Shown here piece after piece: positions 1 through 9,417 of a stretch of 26,474 nt of DNA (position 1 is the first letter of the stretch; each line of letters opens with the position of its first letter). This DNA comes from Sulfurovum sp. (GTDB lineage Bacteria > Campylobacterota > Campylobacteria > Campylobacterales > Sulfurovaceae). The translations under genes were made by a program, and so were the position numbers. Below the pieces are notes generated by a model. The model was not told the origin of the DNA. It saw nothing but the letters and a program-made list of their open reading frames with translations, and ran no database searches. The DNA is taken from the NCBI GenBank assembly GCA_003978375.1, contig QNZW01000040.1:1-26474 (forward strand). Direction: 5' to 3'.

Positions 1-1
1 T

Positions 2-37
2 CAATCTAATTTAAGATTTAGTTGGTATAACTCCTAA
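2..37 (+). CDS. Possible 3' end of an upstream gene (partial)
   Basis: Frame 2 is open from the window edge to a TAA at 35-37, while the other two forward frames stop within the first 14 bases. The eleven readable codons end in the residues LRFSWYNS, which look like ordinary coding sequence (Trp, Tyr, Phe). The stop lies 28 bases upstream of the mrp start, so this could be the preceding gene of the same operon. Eleven codons are too few to name a product, and chance openness is a real alternative. Confidence 0.3.
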   Translation, partial: QSNLRFSWYNS

Positions 38-65
38 TAACCATACTATGAAAAAAAGGACTGAT

Positions 66-1241
66 ATGACAGAAGAAAATGTATTAGAAGCATTAAAACA
101 TGTTACATATCCAGGGTTTACAAAAGATATTGTAACATTTGGATTTGTAAAAGATGTGCTTATAAATGACACGACTATAGGATTGACTATCGATATTACA
201 TCCTCCGCAGATGAAGTCAAAGCACAGCTTAGAGAAGAAGTAAACACGGAGCTTAAAAAACTTGGATTTGATACAATCAATATCAATATCACAGCACCCC
301 AAGCACCCAAGCAGATGTCTAATTCAGTAAGTGGCAAGAATATCGCACCCCATGTAAAGAACTTTGTGATGATAAGCTCTGGAAAAGGTGGCGTTGGTAA
401 GTCAACAACATCCGTAAATTTAGCTATAGCCATGGCAATGCAAGGCAAAAAAGTAGGCTTACTAGATGCTGATATTTATGGACCTAATATCCCCCGTATG
501 ATGGGTGTAGCAGACCAAAAACCAGAAATACAAGGCAATAAAGTACAACCACTTAAAGCATATGGTGTTGAAATTATGTCTATGGGTTCACTTATGGAGC
601 CAGGACAATCTCTTATCTGGAGAGGATCGATGATTATGAAAGCTATTGAGCAATTTCTAAGAGATATTTTATGGTCAGAACTCGATGTGCTAGTCATAGA
701 TATGCCTCCAGGAACGGGTGATGCCCAACTTACACTAGCGCAGTCTGTACCTGTTACTGCAGGTATCACAGTTACCACACCTCAAGAGGTCTCCTTGGAT
801 GATTCTAGACGTTCACTCGATATGTTTCAAAAGTTACATATCCCAACAGCAGGAATTATCGAAAATATGTCTGGATTTATCTGTCCTAGTTGTGATACAG
901 AATCAGATATCTTTGGCATGGGGACTACAGAACCCGTAGCAAAAGAGTATGATACCAATGTAATTGCACGTATTCCTATAGAACCTGCAATTAGAGTAGG
1001 AGGGGATACAGGTATGCCAGTTACTTATCATAAACCAGATTCCCAGACGGCAAAGCGTTACCAAGAAGCAGCATCAAATCTCTTGGCATTTATAGATAAA
1101 GTCAATGCAGAAGGAGGTGCAGACAATACAGCAGTGCAACCTACTACTCCTCCAGGTGTAAGTGCCTGTAGTACAGGTACAAATGCCTCATCTACACCAG
1201 CAGATAATAATCATAATAGCGGAAGTTGTGGTTGTCATTAA
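66..1241 (+). CDS. mrp: Mrp/NBP35-family Fe-S cluster carrier ATPase
   Basis: Cytosolic P-loop ATPase of the Mrp/ApbC family, known to bind and transfer Fe-S clusters to apoproteins. Residues 1-80 form the MIP18/DUF59 domain, and the deviant Walker A GKGGVGKST is at about 106-114. An LDADIYGPNIP segment and an IDMPPGTGD Walker B-like segment follow, as does the CxxC of FICPSC that bridges a cluster at the dimer interface. The start at 66 is preferred over the in-frame ATG at 48 because AAAGGA (55-60) sits five bases upstream and the family begins at about this point. The protein is 391 aa, with a Ser/Thr/Asn-rich tail of some 35 residues ending in CGCH that lies beyond the usual family end. 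It is followed by a hairpin, suggesting it ends a transcript. Family assignment is secure; the tail's role is unknown. Confidence 0.95.
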   Translation: MTEENVLEALKHVTYPGFTKDIVTFGFVKDVLINDTTIGLTIDITSSADEVKAQLREEVNTELKKLGFDTININITAPQAPKQMSNSVSGKNIAPHVKNFVMISSGKGGVGKSTTSVNLAIAMAMQGKKVGLLDADIYGPNIPRMMGVADQKPEIQGNKVQPLKAYGVEIMSMGSLMEPGQSLIWRGSMIMKAIEQFLRDILWSELDVLVIDMPPGTGDAQLTLAQSVPVTAGITVTTPQEVSLDDSRRSLDMFQKLHIPTAGIIENMSGFICPSCDTESDIFGMGTTEPVAKEYDTNVIARIPIEPAIRVGGDTGMPVTYHKPDSQTAKRYQEAASNLLAFIDKVNAEGGADNTAVQPTTPPGVSACSTGTNASSTPADNNHNSGSCGCH

Positions 1242-1249
1242 GTGAGATA

Positions 1250-1284
1250 TTTTTGCTTTGATAGGAACACATCAAAGCAAGAAA
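1250..1284 (+). terminator. Hairpin downstream of mrp
   Basis: A perfect 12-bp inverted repeat core (TTTGCTTTGAT on the left, ATCAAAGCAA on the right) flanks an 8-base loop at 1263-1270. It starts nine bases after the mrp stop and can be lengthened by further T:A pairs with one G:U. There is no strong U-tract on the 3' side, so it may act as a weak terminator or as a 3'-end stabiliser. Confidence 0.5.
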
Positions 1285-1329
1285 TTTATGCTAAAGACTG
1301 CTCTGACATGCTAACATTACCCTTTTGGG

Positions 1330-1335
1330 TATAAT
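1330..1335 (+). promoter_or_regulatory. Candidate -10 element for the 1364 gene
   Basis: A consensus TATAAT lies 28 bases upstream of the 1364 start, just after a small TACCC/GGGTA repeat. A CTGACA at 1303-1308 is a possible -35 but the spacing of 21 is long. Weak -35 conservation is usual in epsilonproteobacteria. Confidence 0.4.
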
Positions 1336-1363
1336 AATAAATAATATTGCCTAAAGGTTAAAG

Positions 1364-1966
1364 ATGAAGACTTTTATAGTGTTTTTACTTATTATGATTA
1401 CAGTGGGAGCAACAGAAAGCAAAAATATTTCTATAGAAGGAAAATCGTATGTCATAGTACATGAATCTTATGATGCATATGGAGATAAAGGTATTGAGAT
1501 GAAACTCTATGCAAAAGAACAAAATAGAGACACCTTACCTCTTTTTAGTTTTACATTGGAGAACCAATCAGGAGGTTGTGGAGAAAGAAGTACTGTCGAT
1601 GGAAGCTATGAAATCAATGGCACAACACTCACACTCTATACTCACTGGGACAGAAGTGGCAGAGCCTATGACACACCAAAAGGTGACAGAATACAGCATT
1701 ACACCATAGCAAAAGATGGCACAATACACTTTGTAGATGGACAAATTTACCTAGAACGTTATGCCAAAAATTATGACAAGCAAAGTGATATGCAATTTTT
1801 ATTTAACCCTCCAAAAACTTTGGAAGAGAAAAAGAGACTAGATACCTACAAAAAGCAAATTGAAACTCTTTTTAAAGCAAAGTTTGTGAATGACTCACAA
1901 AAAAATATACTGCATGATAGTGTCGAAAAAGCATTAACAGAAAAAAGAAAACATCGTTGGCAGTAA
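1364..1966 (+). CDS. Exported protein of unknown function
   Basis: A 200-aa protein with an N-terminal signal peptide: a Lys at position 2, a hydrophobic stretch to about residue 15, then small residues before TESKN. AAAGG at 1353-1357 is six bases upstream of the ATG. The mature part has alternating strand-like segments up to about residue 140 and a charged, Lys-rich helical C-terminus. There are few cysteines and no recognised catalytic motif. It stands between mrp and a small acidic gene on the same strand with a modest gap on each side. I do not recognise the family. A periplasmic location is inferred from the signal sequence alone. Confidence 0.75.
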   Translation: MKTFIVFLLIMITVGATESKNISIEGKSYVIVHESYDAYGDKGIEMKLYAKEQNRDTLPLFSFTLENQSGGCGERSTVDGSYEINGTTLTLYTHWDRSGRAYDTPKGDRIQHYTIAKDGTIHFVDGQIYLERYAKNYDKQSDMQFLFNPPKTLEEKKRLDTYKKQIETLFKAKFVNDSQKNILHDSVEKALTEKRKHRWQ

Positions 1967-2012
1967 TCTATTTTTAGATACAATATCAAGATATTAATAC
2001 ATAGGAATATTT

Positions 2013-2273
2013 ATGCGTAATGCAGATAAACTCAAAAATCTCTTAGAATTAGAAATCATTCCAGATTTAGAAGCAGCCATTGATGCGCTTTTTGAAGCTA
2101 TAGACAAAAGCAAAAACGCCTCCAAAGCACAAAAAGAAGACTTAGAAGAGATGCGTGAAATGCGTACAGAGTGTTTTGCCATTGTTGAAGAGCTTGGGCG
2201 CAATGAACTTGATGATGAGGAAGTAGATGAACTTCTTGCAGAACTCGTTGATATGAAAACAGAAGAAGAGTAG
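2013..2273 (+). CDS. Small acidic helical protein of unknown function
   Basis: An 86-aa, strongly acidic protein predicted to be almost entirely helical, with heptad-like Leu/Ile spacing and a Glu/Asp-rich C-terminus (ELDDEEVDELLAEL region). An AGGAA sits upstream of the ATG. No signal peptide, cysteine or histidine cluster is seen. The pattern suits a small cytosolic adaptor, a coiled-coil protein or a regulator that binds basic partners, but no function can be claimed. It ends 21 bases before the convergent metE stop. Confidence 0.75.
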   Translation: MRNADKLKNLLELEIIPDLEAAIDALFEAIDKSKNASKAQKEDLEEMREMRTECFAIVEELGRNELDDEEVDELLAELVDMKTEEE

Positions 2274-2287
2274 TCATACCCTTCTTC
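2262..2287. terminator. Possible bidirectional hairpin between convergent genes
   Basis: GAAGAAG (2262-2268) can pair with CTTCTTC (2281-2287) across a 12-base loop, overlapping the stop of the small acidic gene and lying just before the metE stop. The stem is A/T-heavy and has only short T or A runs, so the call is weak. Confidence 0.3.
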
Positions 2288-2294
2288 CTTAAAT

Positions 2295-4559
2295 TTACAA
2301 TCCATCTCTGACTCTCTCCACAGCTTTTACCATATTGATAAGACTAGGTTTCACCTCTTCCCATTTTCGTGTTTTAAGACCACAGTCAGGATTGAAGAGT
2401 TGTTCCTTTGGTAGTACTTCCAAGAGTAGCTTTATTTGCTCTACCATCTCTTCAACACTTGGGATACGTGGAGAATGAATGTCATAGACCCCAGGTCCGA
2501 CCTCTTGTTTGTAACCAACTTCTTTAAAGATTTTGAGCAGTTCATTCCCTGAACGTGCAGTTTCTATGGAAATCACATCTGCATCCATCGCTTCGATGGT
2601 TCTGATGATATCATTGAATTCAGAGTAACACATGTGCGTGTGAATCTGTGTCTCTTTATGTGCTGTACTGACAGAGATTTTGAAGTCTCTTACTGCCCAA
2701 GCTTCATAGCTAGGAATGTTCTCAGTTCTTAGAGGATACCCCTCTTTAAAAGCAGCTTCATCTACCTGTATCATCTTGATGCCCGCTTTTTGCAAGTCGT
2801 CTATCTCGTCAGAAAGGGCAACAGCTATCTGTTTTGAGACATCTCCTCTAGCCATATCATCTCGCACAAATGACCAGTTGAGTATAGTCACAGGCCCTGT
2901 GAGCATCCCTTTCATGATTTTGTCAGTCTTGGACTGTGCGTAGGTCATCCACGCCACAGTCATAGACTTAGGACGGCTAATGTCTCCGTAGATAAACGGT
3001 GGTTTGACACAACGGCTTCCATAACTTTGCACCCAACCATTTTGGCTAAACCCATACCCATCAAGCTGCTCTCCAAAGTACTCAACCATGTCGTTACGCT
3101 CTGGTTCTCCATGTACGAGTACTTCAAGTCCACACTCCTCTTGGAATGCCACACAGTCATTCATGTAGTGTTTCATTTCATTCTCATATACCTCTGTAGA
3201 GATGGCACCTTTTTTAAAGTCTGCTCTTGCTTTACGTACTTCAGGTGTTTGAGGAAAAGAACCGATGGTAGTCGTAGCCAAATCTTTATACCCTAAAAGA
3301 GATTTTTGGATTTTGATACGTGTTTCATAATCCCCCTCACGTTCTAGCTTAGAGAAGTTGGCGACCCTGTTTTGTACTGTCTGGTTGTGGATACGTGTGG
3401 AGTTTGCTCTTAGTATATTAGCTTCTTTGTTTGCTTCAAATGCTTGTTTATCATTGTCATTGAGTGCCTCACCAAAGAAAACTTTACTCACAAGAAAAAT
3501 TTCATCTAGTTTTTCTACAGCGTAAGAGAGCCAGTTTTTGATTTCCTCATCCATCTTCTCTTCATATTTGAGTGTAAAGGGTGTATGAAGTAATGAACAT
3601 GAGCTTGATACAATGATATTCTGTTTCTCTACGTTCTTTGTGATATTCTCTAGTAGTTTTACAGTCTTAGTAATGTCATTTTTCCAAATATTTCTACCAT
3701 CTACCACCCCTGCAATGAGTTTTTTCCCAGAGTTCGCAATACTTTCCAAACTCTCAAAGTTTTTCTCTCCATATAAAAAGTCAAGCCCAATACCCCACAC
3801 AGGAGTGTGTACCAATACTTTAGTTGCTTCATTAGAGTGTTCAAAATAGCTCGTGACAATAATGTGAAGATTGTCAGACACTGCAGATAAAGCATCATAA
3901 CAAGGTTTAATGAGACTCAGTACTTTTGGCTCTATATCTTTTACAAAAATAGGTTCATCTATCTGCACAGTCACTTCATCATCAAGTTTCGCTATCTCAG
4001 AAAGTAAAGCCTCATAAATAGGAAGTATCTTTCCAAAGAGTTCATAGGTATCTCCTCTATCTACTCTTTTTGAGAGTCCCAAAAATGTAATAGGTCCTAT
4101 GAGGTTTATTTTAGTAGTGATACCCAGTACTTTTGCCTCTTTATACTCATTGAGTATCTTTGTAGCATTTAGTACATAGCTCTCTTCTGCTGAAAGTTCT
4201 GGGACGATGTAGTGATAGTTGGTATTAAACCACTTGGTCATTTCCATTGCTACAGCATCTTTATTTCCTCTAGCCATAGAGAAGTAAAGTTCTTCGTCTT
4301 TTAAGCCTTTAAAACGTGCAGGTATAGCACCTAACATGACTGCAGTATCGAGTACATTGTCATAATATGAAAAGTCATTGGATGCTATGTAGTCAATGCC
4401 AGCATCTTTCTGATAGTTCCAATGTCTTGCTTTGAGTGTAGTGGCAACATCTTCTACATCTTTAAAGTCTGTTTTTCCTGACCAATAGTTCTCTAACGCT
4501 TTTTTTAATTCTCTTTGTTCCCCAATACGTGGGAATCCTACGATGTAATTTTGTGACAT
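2295..4559 (-). CDS. metE: 5-methyltetrahydropteroyltriglutamate-homocysteine methyltransferase (cobalamin-independent)
   Basis: Catalyses the last step of methionine synthesis, methyl transfer from 5-methyl-tetrahydrofolate polyglutamate to homocysteine, without cobalamin. At 754 aa it has full family length, with the two TIM-barrel halves expected of MetE. Zinc ligands known from E. coli MetE are matched in place: His642 and Cys644 in THMCYSEF, Glu666 in SIETARSG and Cys726 in PDCGLKTRKW. The C-terminal barrel carries the folate/homocysteine-site motifs IGSFPQT and HGEPERNDMVEYF. It is monocistronic and convergent with the 2013 gene. A 426-base upstream region with a small reading frame and hairpins precedes it. 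AAAGGA lies upstream of the ATG. Confidence 0.97.
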   Translation of the reverse strand: MSQNYIVGFPRIGEQRELKKALENYWSGKTDFKDVEDVATTLKARHWNYQKDAGIDYIASNDFSYYDNVLDTAVMLGAIPARFKGLKDEELYFSMARGNKDAVAMEMTKWFNTNYHYIVPELSAEESYVLNATKILNEYKEAKVLGITTKINLIGPITFLGLSKRVDRGDTYELFGKILPIYEALLSEIAKLDDEVTVQIDEPIFVKDIEPKVLSLIKPCYDALSAVSDNLHIIVTSYFEHSNEATKVLVHTPVWGIGLDFLYGEKNFESLESIANSGKKLIAGVVDGRNIWKNDITKTVKLLENITKNVEKQNIIVSSSCSLLHTPFTLKYEEKMDEEIKNWLSYAVEKLDEIFLVSKVFFGEALNDNDKQAFEANKEANILRANSTRIHNQTVQNRVANFSKLEREGDYETRIKIQKSLLGYKDLATTTIGSFPQTPEVRKARADFKKGAISTEVYENEMKHYMNDCVAFQEECGLEVLVHGEPERNDMVEYFGEQLDGYGFSQNGWVQSYGSRCVKPPFIYGDISRPKSMTVAWMTYAQSKTDKIMKGMLTGPVTILNWSFVRDDMARGDVSKQIAVALSDEIDDLQKAGIKMIQVDEAAFKEGYPLRTENIPSYEAWAVRDFKISVSTAHKETQIHTHMCYSEFNDIIRTIEAMDADVISIETARSGNELLKIFKEVGYKQEVGPGVYDIHSPRIPSVEEMVEQIKLLLEVLPKEQLFNPDCGLKTRKWEEVKPSLINMVKAVERVRDGL

Positions 4560-4662
4560 AATATATTATCCTTTAATATATGTATCTCATAACACGAAAA
4601 TAACGAGTATCCTAGTGTATGTTATGAAATATAACTTATTTATAGAGTGGTTTTAGTGATTG

Positions 4663-4872
4663 TTATTTTGAAAGGATAAGTAGTGGAGGATGTACACCCG
4701 TACGTCTAAACGCATAAAACGTTGTATAGTACGAACATCTTGGGATGTAGTGGTGTAAAAGCAATGCTAGTCTGGTTTTAAGTTTGAAGTAACAGTTACA
4801 GTGAGATGCTTTTATTGTAACCAAAGGAGACTTTACAGCAGCGTCAAATAGTTGTATAAATAGTACTGGCAT
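4663..4872 (-). CDS. Small reading frame in the metE leader (uncertain)
   Basis: A 69-codon frame on the metE strand that ends 103 bases before metE. Its ATG (4870-4872) is preceded at ideal spacing by AAGGAG, one of the best ribosome binding sites in the window. The peptide begins MPVLFIQLFDAAVKSPLV and is basic, with three cysteines and several histidines. It has no homology that I recognise and no run of Met codons that would suggest classical attenuation. The ribosome binding site is inside a perfect 11-bp inverted repeat. It may be a leader peptide, a small protein, or an incidental frame over a structured RNA. An in-frame upstream ATG at 4908 lacks a comparable ribosome binding site. 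Confidence 0.4.
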   Translation of the reverse strand: MPVLFIQLFDAAVKSPLVTIKASHCNCYFKLKTRLALLLHHYIPRCSYYTTFYAFRRTGVHPPLLILSK

Positions 4873-4887
4873 ATTTTCTCCTTTGGT
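4820..4887 (-). promoter_or_regulatory. Perfect 11-bp inverted repeat sequestering the small-ORF ribosome binding site
   Basis: The arms at 4820-4830 (ACCAAAGGAGA on plus) and 4877-4887 (TCTCCTTTGGT on plus) are exact complements separated by 46 bases. Read on the minus strand, the 5' arm contains the AAGGAG of the 4663-4872 frame and the 3' arm lies inside that frame. A second hairpin (GTTACA 4795-4800 with TGTAAC 4816-4821) shares two bases with the 3' arm, so the two could compete. Further small stems lie at 4735-4748, 4709-4723 and 4692-4703. Regulation of metE is an inference. Confidence 0.5.
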
Positions 4888-4939
4888 AAATTTATGCAAT
4901 AGTAGCATAATATTTTTTAAATTTTTAAATTTATATTAT

Positions 4940-4967
4940 TTAAGACTATTTTTATCTTAGTTATATT
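4940..4967 (+). promoter_or_regulatory. Candidate promoter of the thiC operon
   Basis: TTAAGA (4940-4945) and TATATT (4962-4967) are 16 bases apart, placing transcription start about ten bases before the first TPP riboswitch. The whole stretch is very A/T-rich, so other placements are possible. Confidence 0.35.
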
Positions 4968-4985
4968 ATATTGACACTATCAAAC

Positions 4986-5088
4986 CTCTCGGGGCGCTGT
5001 GTTTCTCTTTTTGGGATACACGGCTGAGATAGCTGCAAATAGCTTGTCCCGTCGAACTTGAACTGGTTAAGACCAGCGTAAGGAAGAG
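4986..5088 (+). ncRNA. TPP riboswitch (THI element) upstream of thiC
   Basis: Conserved elements appear in order: CTCTCGGGG opening P1/P2, the GGCTGAGA box that contacts the pyrimidine of TPP, a GTCGAACTTGAACTGG segment, ACCAGCGTAAGGAAGAG closing P4/P5 and P1. P1 forms from CTCT at 4986-4989 and AGAG at 5085-5088. P3 is a GTGT/ACAC stem with a long loop. The usual GAACCTGATCTGG segment reads GAACTTGAACTGG here, and the second riboswitch in the window has the same variant. It sits 122 bases upstream of the chosen thiC start, as expected for TPP-repressed thiamine genes. Confidence 0.95.
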
Positions 5089-5095
5089 ATTGTGA

Positions 5096-7090
<1,995 letters not shown>

Positions 7091-7180
7091 AGTTAACTTT
7101 ATTTTGTCAGGTTTCCTTTTAGCTTGACTGTGGCGTTGTTCTCTTTCATTTTTTTTAGAAAAAAACGAAACAAAAAAATC

Positions 7181-7243
7181 GTCTCTCCTCTCAAATCGCT
7201 CTGCTTTCAAGGGTGTTCGGAGAGACAGACACGCATTCGCGTG
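7181..7243. repeat. Inverted repeats in the thiC-thiO gap
   Basis: GTCTCTCC (7181-7188) is perfectly matched by GGAGAGAC (7219-7226) across 30 bases, and CACGC-ATTC-GCGTG (7230-7243) forms a compact hairpin next to it. A T8/A7 stretch precedes them at about 7150-7165. The block is locally richer in G and C than its surroundings and does not look coding in either direction. It could be a dispersed intergenic repeat, an mRNA processing site, or a partial terminator between thiC and thiO. Confidence 0.35.
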
Positions 7244-7265
7244 ATTAAATTTGGAAAGGTTAGAT

Positions 7266-8294
7266 ATGCATATAGGTATAGCAGGTGTAGGCTTAGTCGG
7301 TAGAGTTTTAGTATTAAATCTCTTACGCCAAGGACACACCCTCACACTTTTTGATGAAGACAGCGCCTATGGTGATAAAGCAGCAGGTATGACAGCTGCA
7401 GGTATGTTGGCTGTCTTTGCAGAACTTGAGACTGCAGAGTCAGAGATATTTGAATATGGAAAACGCTCTATTGTCCTATGGCCAGCATTGTTGAAACAGT
7501 TAGATATTGTAGAGGCGTATCAACAAAAAGGAAGCATCATCACTGCACATCCTCAGGATTATAATGAATTAGAGCATTTTATAGAGACATTGAAGTCTAA
7601 AGTGGAAGAAGCCTCTCAGATAGAGCTTTTAGATAAAGCAGGCATTGCAGTATTAGAACCTGATTTGGAGCAGCATAGTAAAGCCTTCTACATCCCTCAT
7701 GAGGGACAGGTGGATGCACAGCGTTTTATGAAAGTATCTAGTGATTATATTTTATCTCATCCTAATGTTATTTGGCATCAAGAAACAAAAGTGCAAGAGG
7801 TAAAAGAGGGAGAGATTTGTTTTTCGGGAGTATGTGAACGGTTTGACTGGGTATTTGATGCACGTGGTTTAGGTGCACAAAATCAAGTGGAGAACTTACG
7901 TGGTGTACGTGGTGAAGTCTTTTGGTTAGATGCTCCCGAAGTAAACATCACTAGACCGACACGTATGTTGCATCCACGATACAAAATATACATTGTACCT
8001 CGCCCTAATAACAGATACATCATAGGTGCTACAGAGATAGAGAGTGAAGACAAAAGTCCAATGTCAGTACGTTCGTCGTTAGAACTTCTTTCTGCGGTCT
8101 ACTCTATGCACTCAGGTTTTGCAGAAGCTCGTATTGTCAATACGCTAACAAACTGTCGTCCTACACTTAAAGACAATTTACCTACCATAACGCAGGGTGA
8201 AAAAATTACTCGTATTAACGGACTGTATAGACATGGATATTTATTGGCACCAGCCATTGTAGAACAAGCATTAAATAAAGGAGTATATCAATGA
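7266..8294 (+). CDS. thiO: Glycine oxidase ThiO (FAD-dependent)
   Basis: FAD-dependent amino-acid oxidase that converts glycine to dehydroglycine (iminoacetate) for thiazole assembly; it takes the place of ThiH in aerobic or microaerobic organisms. It is 342 aa. The N-terminal Rossmann motif is GVGLVG (Gly7, Gly9, Gly12), followed by an acidic residue ending strand 2 (TLFDED). DAO-family features are AAGMTAAGMLAVFAELE, VFDARGLGAQ and the C-terminal FAD contact region INGLYRHGYLLAPA. ATG at 7266 has GGAAAGG six bases upstream; the in-frame TTG at 7251 has no such support. It overlaps thiS by four bases (ATGA), showing translational coupling. Confidence 0.92.
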   Translation: MHIGIAGVGLVGRVLVLNLLRQGHTLTLFDEDSAYGDKAAGMTAAGMLAVFAELETAESEIFEYGKRSIVLWPALLKQLDIVEAYQQKGSIITAHPQDYNELEHFIETLKSKVEEASQIELLDKAGIAVLEPDLEQHSKAFYIPHEGQVDAQRFMKVSSDYILSHPNVIWHQETKVQEVKEGEICFSGVCERFDWVFDARGLGAQNQVENLRGVRGEVFWLDAPEVNITRPTRMLHPRYKIYIVPRPNNRYIIGATEIESEDKSPMSVRSSLELLSAVYSMHSGFAEARIVNTLTNCRPTLKDNLPTITQGEKITRINGLYRHGYLLAPAIVEQALNKGVYQ

Positions 8295-8494
8295 TAGAAA
8301 TTATAGTAAATGGAGAAAGACAAAGTATTCCCAATGGATTAAATGTGAAAGAGATGATTGAAGCTCTTGATCACAAAGGTGAAGGGTTTGCTTTAGCAAT
8401 CAATGGTACATTTGTAGCACTTTCAAAATATGCAACTACAATAATAAAAGACAATGACAGTATTGAAATATTGGCTCCTGTCCAAGGTGGATAA
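8291..8494 (+). CDS. thiS: Sulfur carrier protein ThiS
   Basis: Ubiquitin-fold sulfur carrier; its C-terminal glycine is adenylated and converted to thiocarboxylate, then delivers sulfur to the ThiG thiazole. It is 67 aa with the family pattern: MIEIIVNGE at the start, an EMIEALD helix, a FALAINGTFVALSKY strand pair, DSIEILAPVQGG at the end, and the required Gly-Gly terminus. The start codon overlaps the thiO stop, and the stop is one base before the thiG start. No adenylyltransferase (ThiF) gene is in this window, so activation must come from elsewhere in the genome. Confidence 0.95.
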   Translation: MIEIIVNGERQSIPNGLNVKEMIEALDHKGEGFALAINGTFVALSKYATTIIKDNDSIEILAPVQGG

Positions 8495-8495
8495 A

Positions 8496-9307
8496 ATGAC
8501 GAAACATATTCATACACACAATGATACTTGGGAGATAGGTGGCAAGACACTTAGTTCAAGACTCCTCATAGGGTCTGCACTCTACCCAAGCCCTGCGACT
8601 ATGGAAGATGCCATTAAAGTTTCTGGTGCGCAGATAGTGACGGTTGCATTACGTCGTCAGGCTGCGGGTAACAGTGAGTCCAAAGGTGGCAATCAGTTTT
8701 GGGATATTATAAAATTCATGTTTTACCCAATACCGCAGGTTCACACTCTGCCAAAGAAGCCATTACCACAGCACAGATGGCGAGAGAAGTATTTGGTACA
8801 AACTGGATAAAACTGGAAGTCATAGGTGACCAGTACAACTTACAGCCTGACCCTTTTGAGACAGTCAAAGCGGCTGAAGTGCTTATAAAAGAGGGATTTG
8901 AAGTTTTTCCTTACACTACAGATGATTTGGTAGTAGCTAAGAGACTTGTAGATGTAGGCTGTAAAATCATCATGCCTTGGGGTTCCATGATAGGCTCAGG
9001 TAAAGGACTTATGAATCCAGATAATCTTATAGCTATTCGCAAACAATTTCCAGGCTTGCAGCTGGTAGTCGATGCGGGTATAGGCAAACCTTCGCATGCT
9101 ACGCAAGCGATGGAGCTTGGCTATGATGGCATACTACTAAACTCTGCTATAGCCTTAGCCCAAGATCCTGTGAAGATGGCAGATGCCTTTAGGGTAGCTG
9201 TGGATGCAGGGCGTTTGGGGTATGAAGCAGGTGTGATGCAAGAACGTGAGTTTGCCTCACCCTCAACACCTACAGTAGGAACGCCGTTTTGGCATCAGTT
9301 TGATTAA
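8496..9307 (+). pseudogene. thiG: Thiazole synthase ThiG, frameshifted
   Basis: ThiG condenses 1-deoxy-xylulose 5-phosphate, dehydroglycine and ThiS-borne sulfur into the thiazole phosphate. The N-terminal part (MTKHIHTHNDTWEIGGKTL through NQFWDIIK) reads in the frame of 8496. The remainder ([12 protein letters not shown] through GTPFWHQFD, including the Lys of [10 protein letters not shown] and the [12 protein letters not shown] phosphate loop) reads in the next frame. The break is at about 8709-8717 in TATAAAATTC. One extra A restores the frame but leaves the FWDIIK-to-LPNTAG spacing three residues shorter than in ThiG of B. subtilis and P. aeruginosa as I recall them, which fits a 10-base deletion better. 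Without repair, translation ends at 8810. Sequencing error in an A-run is the main alternative. Confidence 0.85.
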
Positions 9308-9417
9308 TGAATTGTGATGAAAACCGTAGGCTGCATTTGCCAACACACCACACAATAAACTCTATGATGACATAAAACTTTCACCGTAAGGGTTAATAAA
9401 ATTAAACAAGGAACAAA

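Noticed and set aside
4560..4985. A cobalamin or SAM riboswitch controlling metE
   Set aside because: I looked for the conserved B12-box and for SAM-I/SAM-II signatures on the minus strand and saw none.
8454..8810. A complete 118-aa gene of its own in the thiG region
   Set aside because: Residues after FWDIIK are out-of-frame ThiG sequence, and the first 14 codons lie inside thiS. It is the 5' half of the frameshifted thiG.
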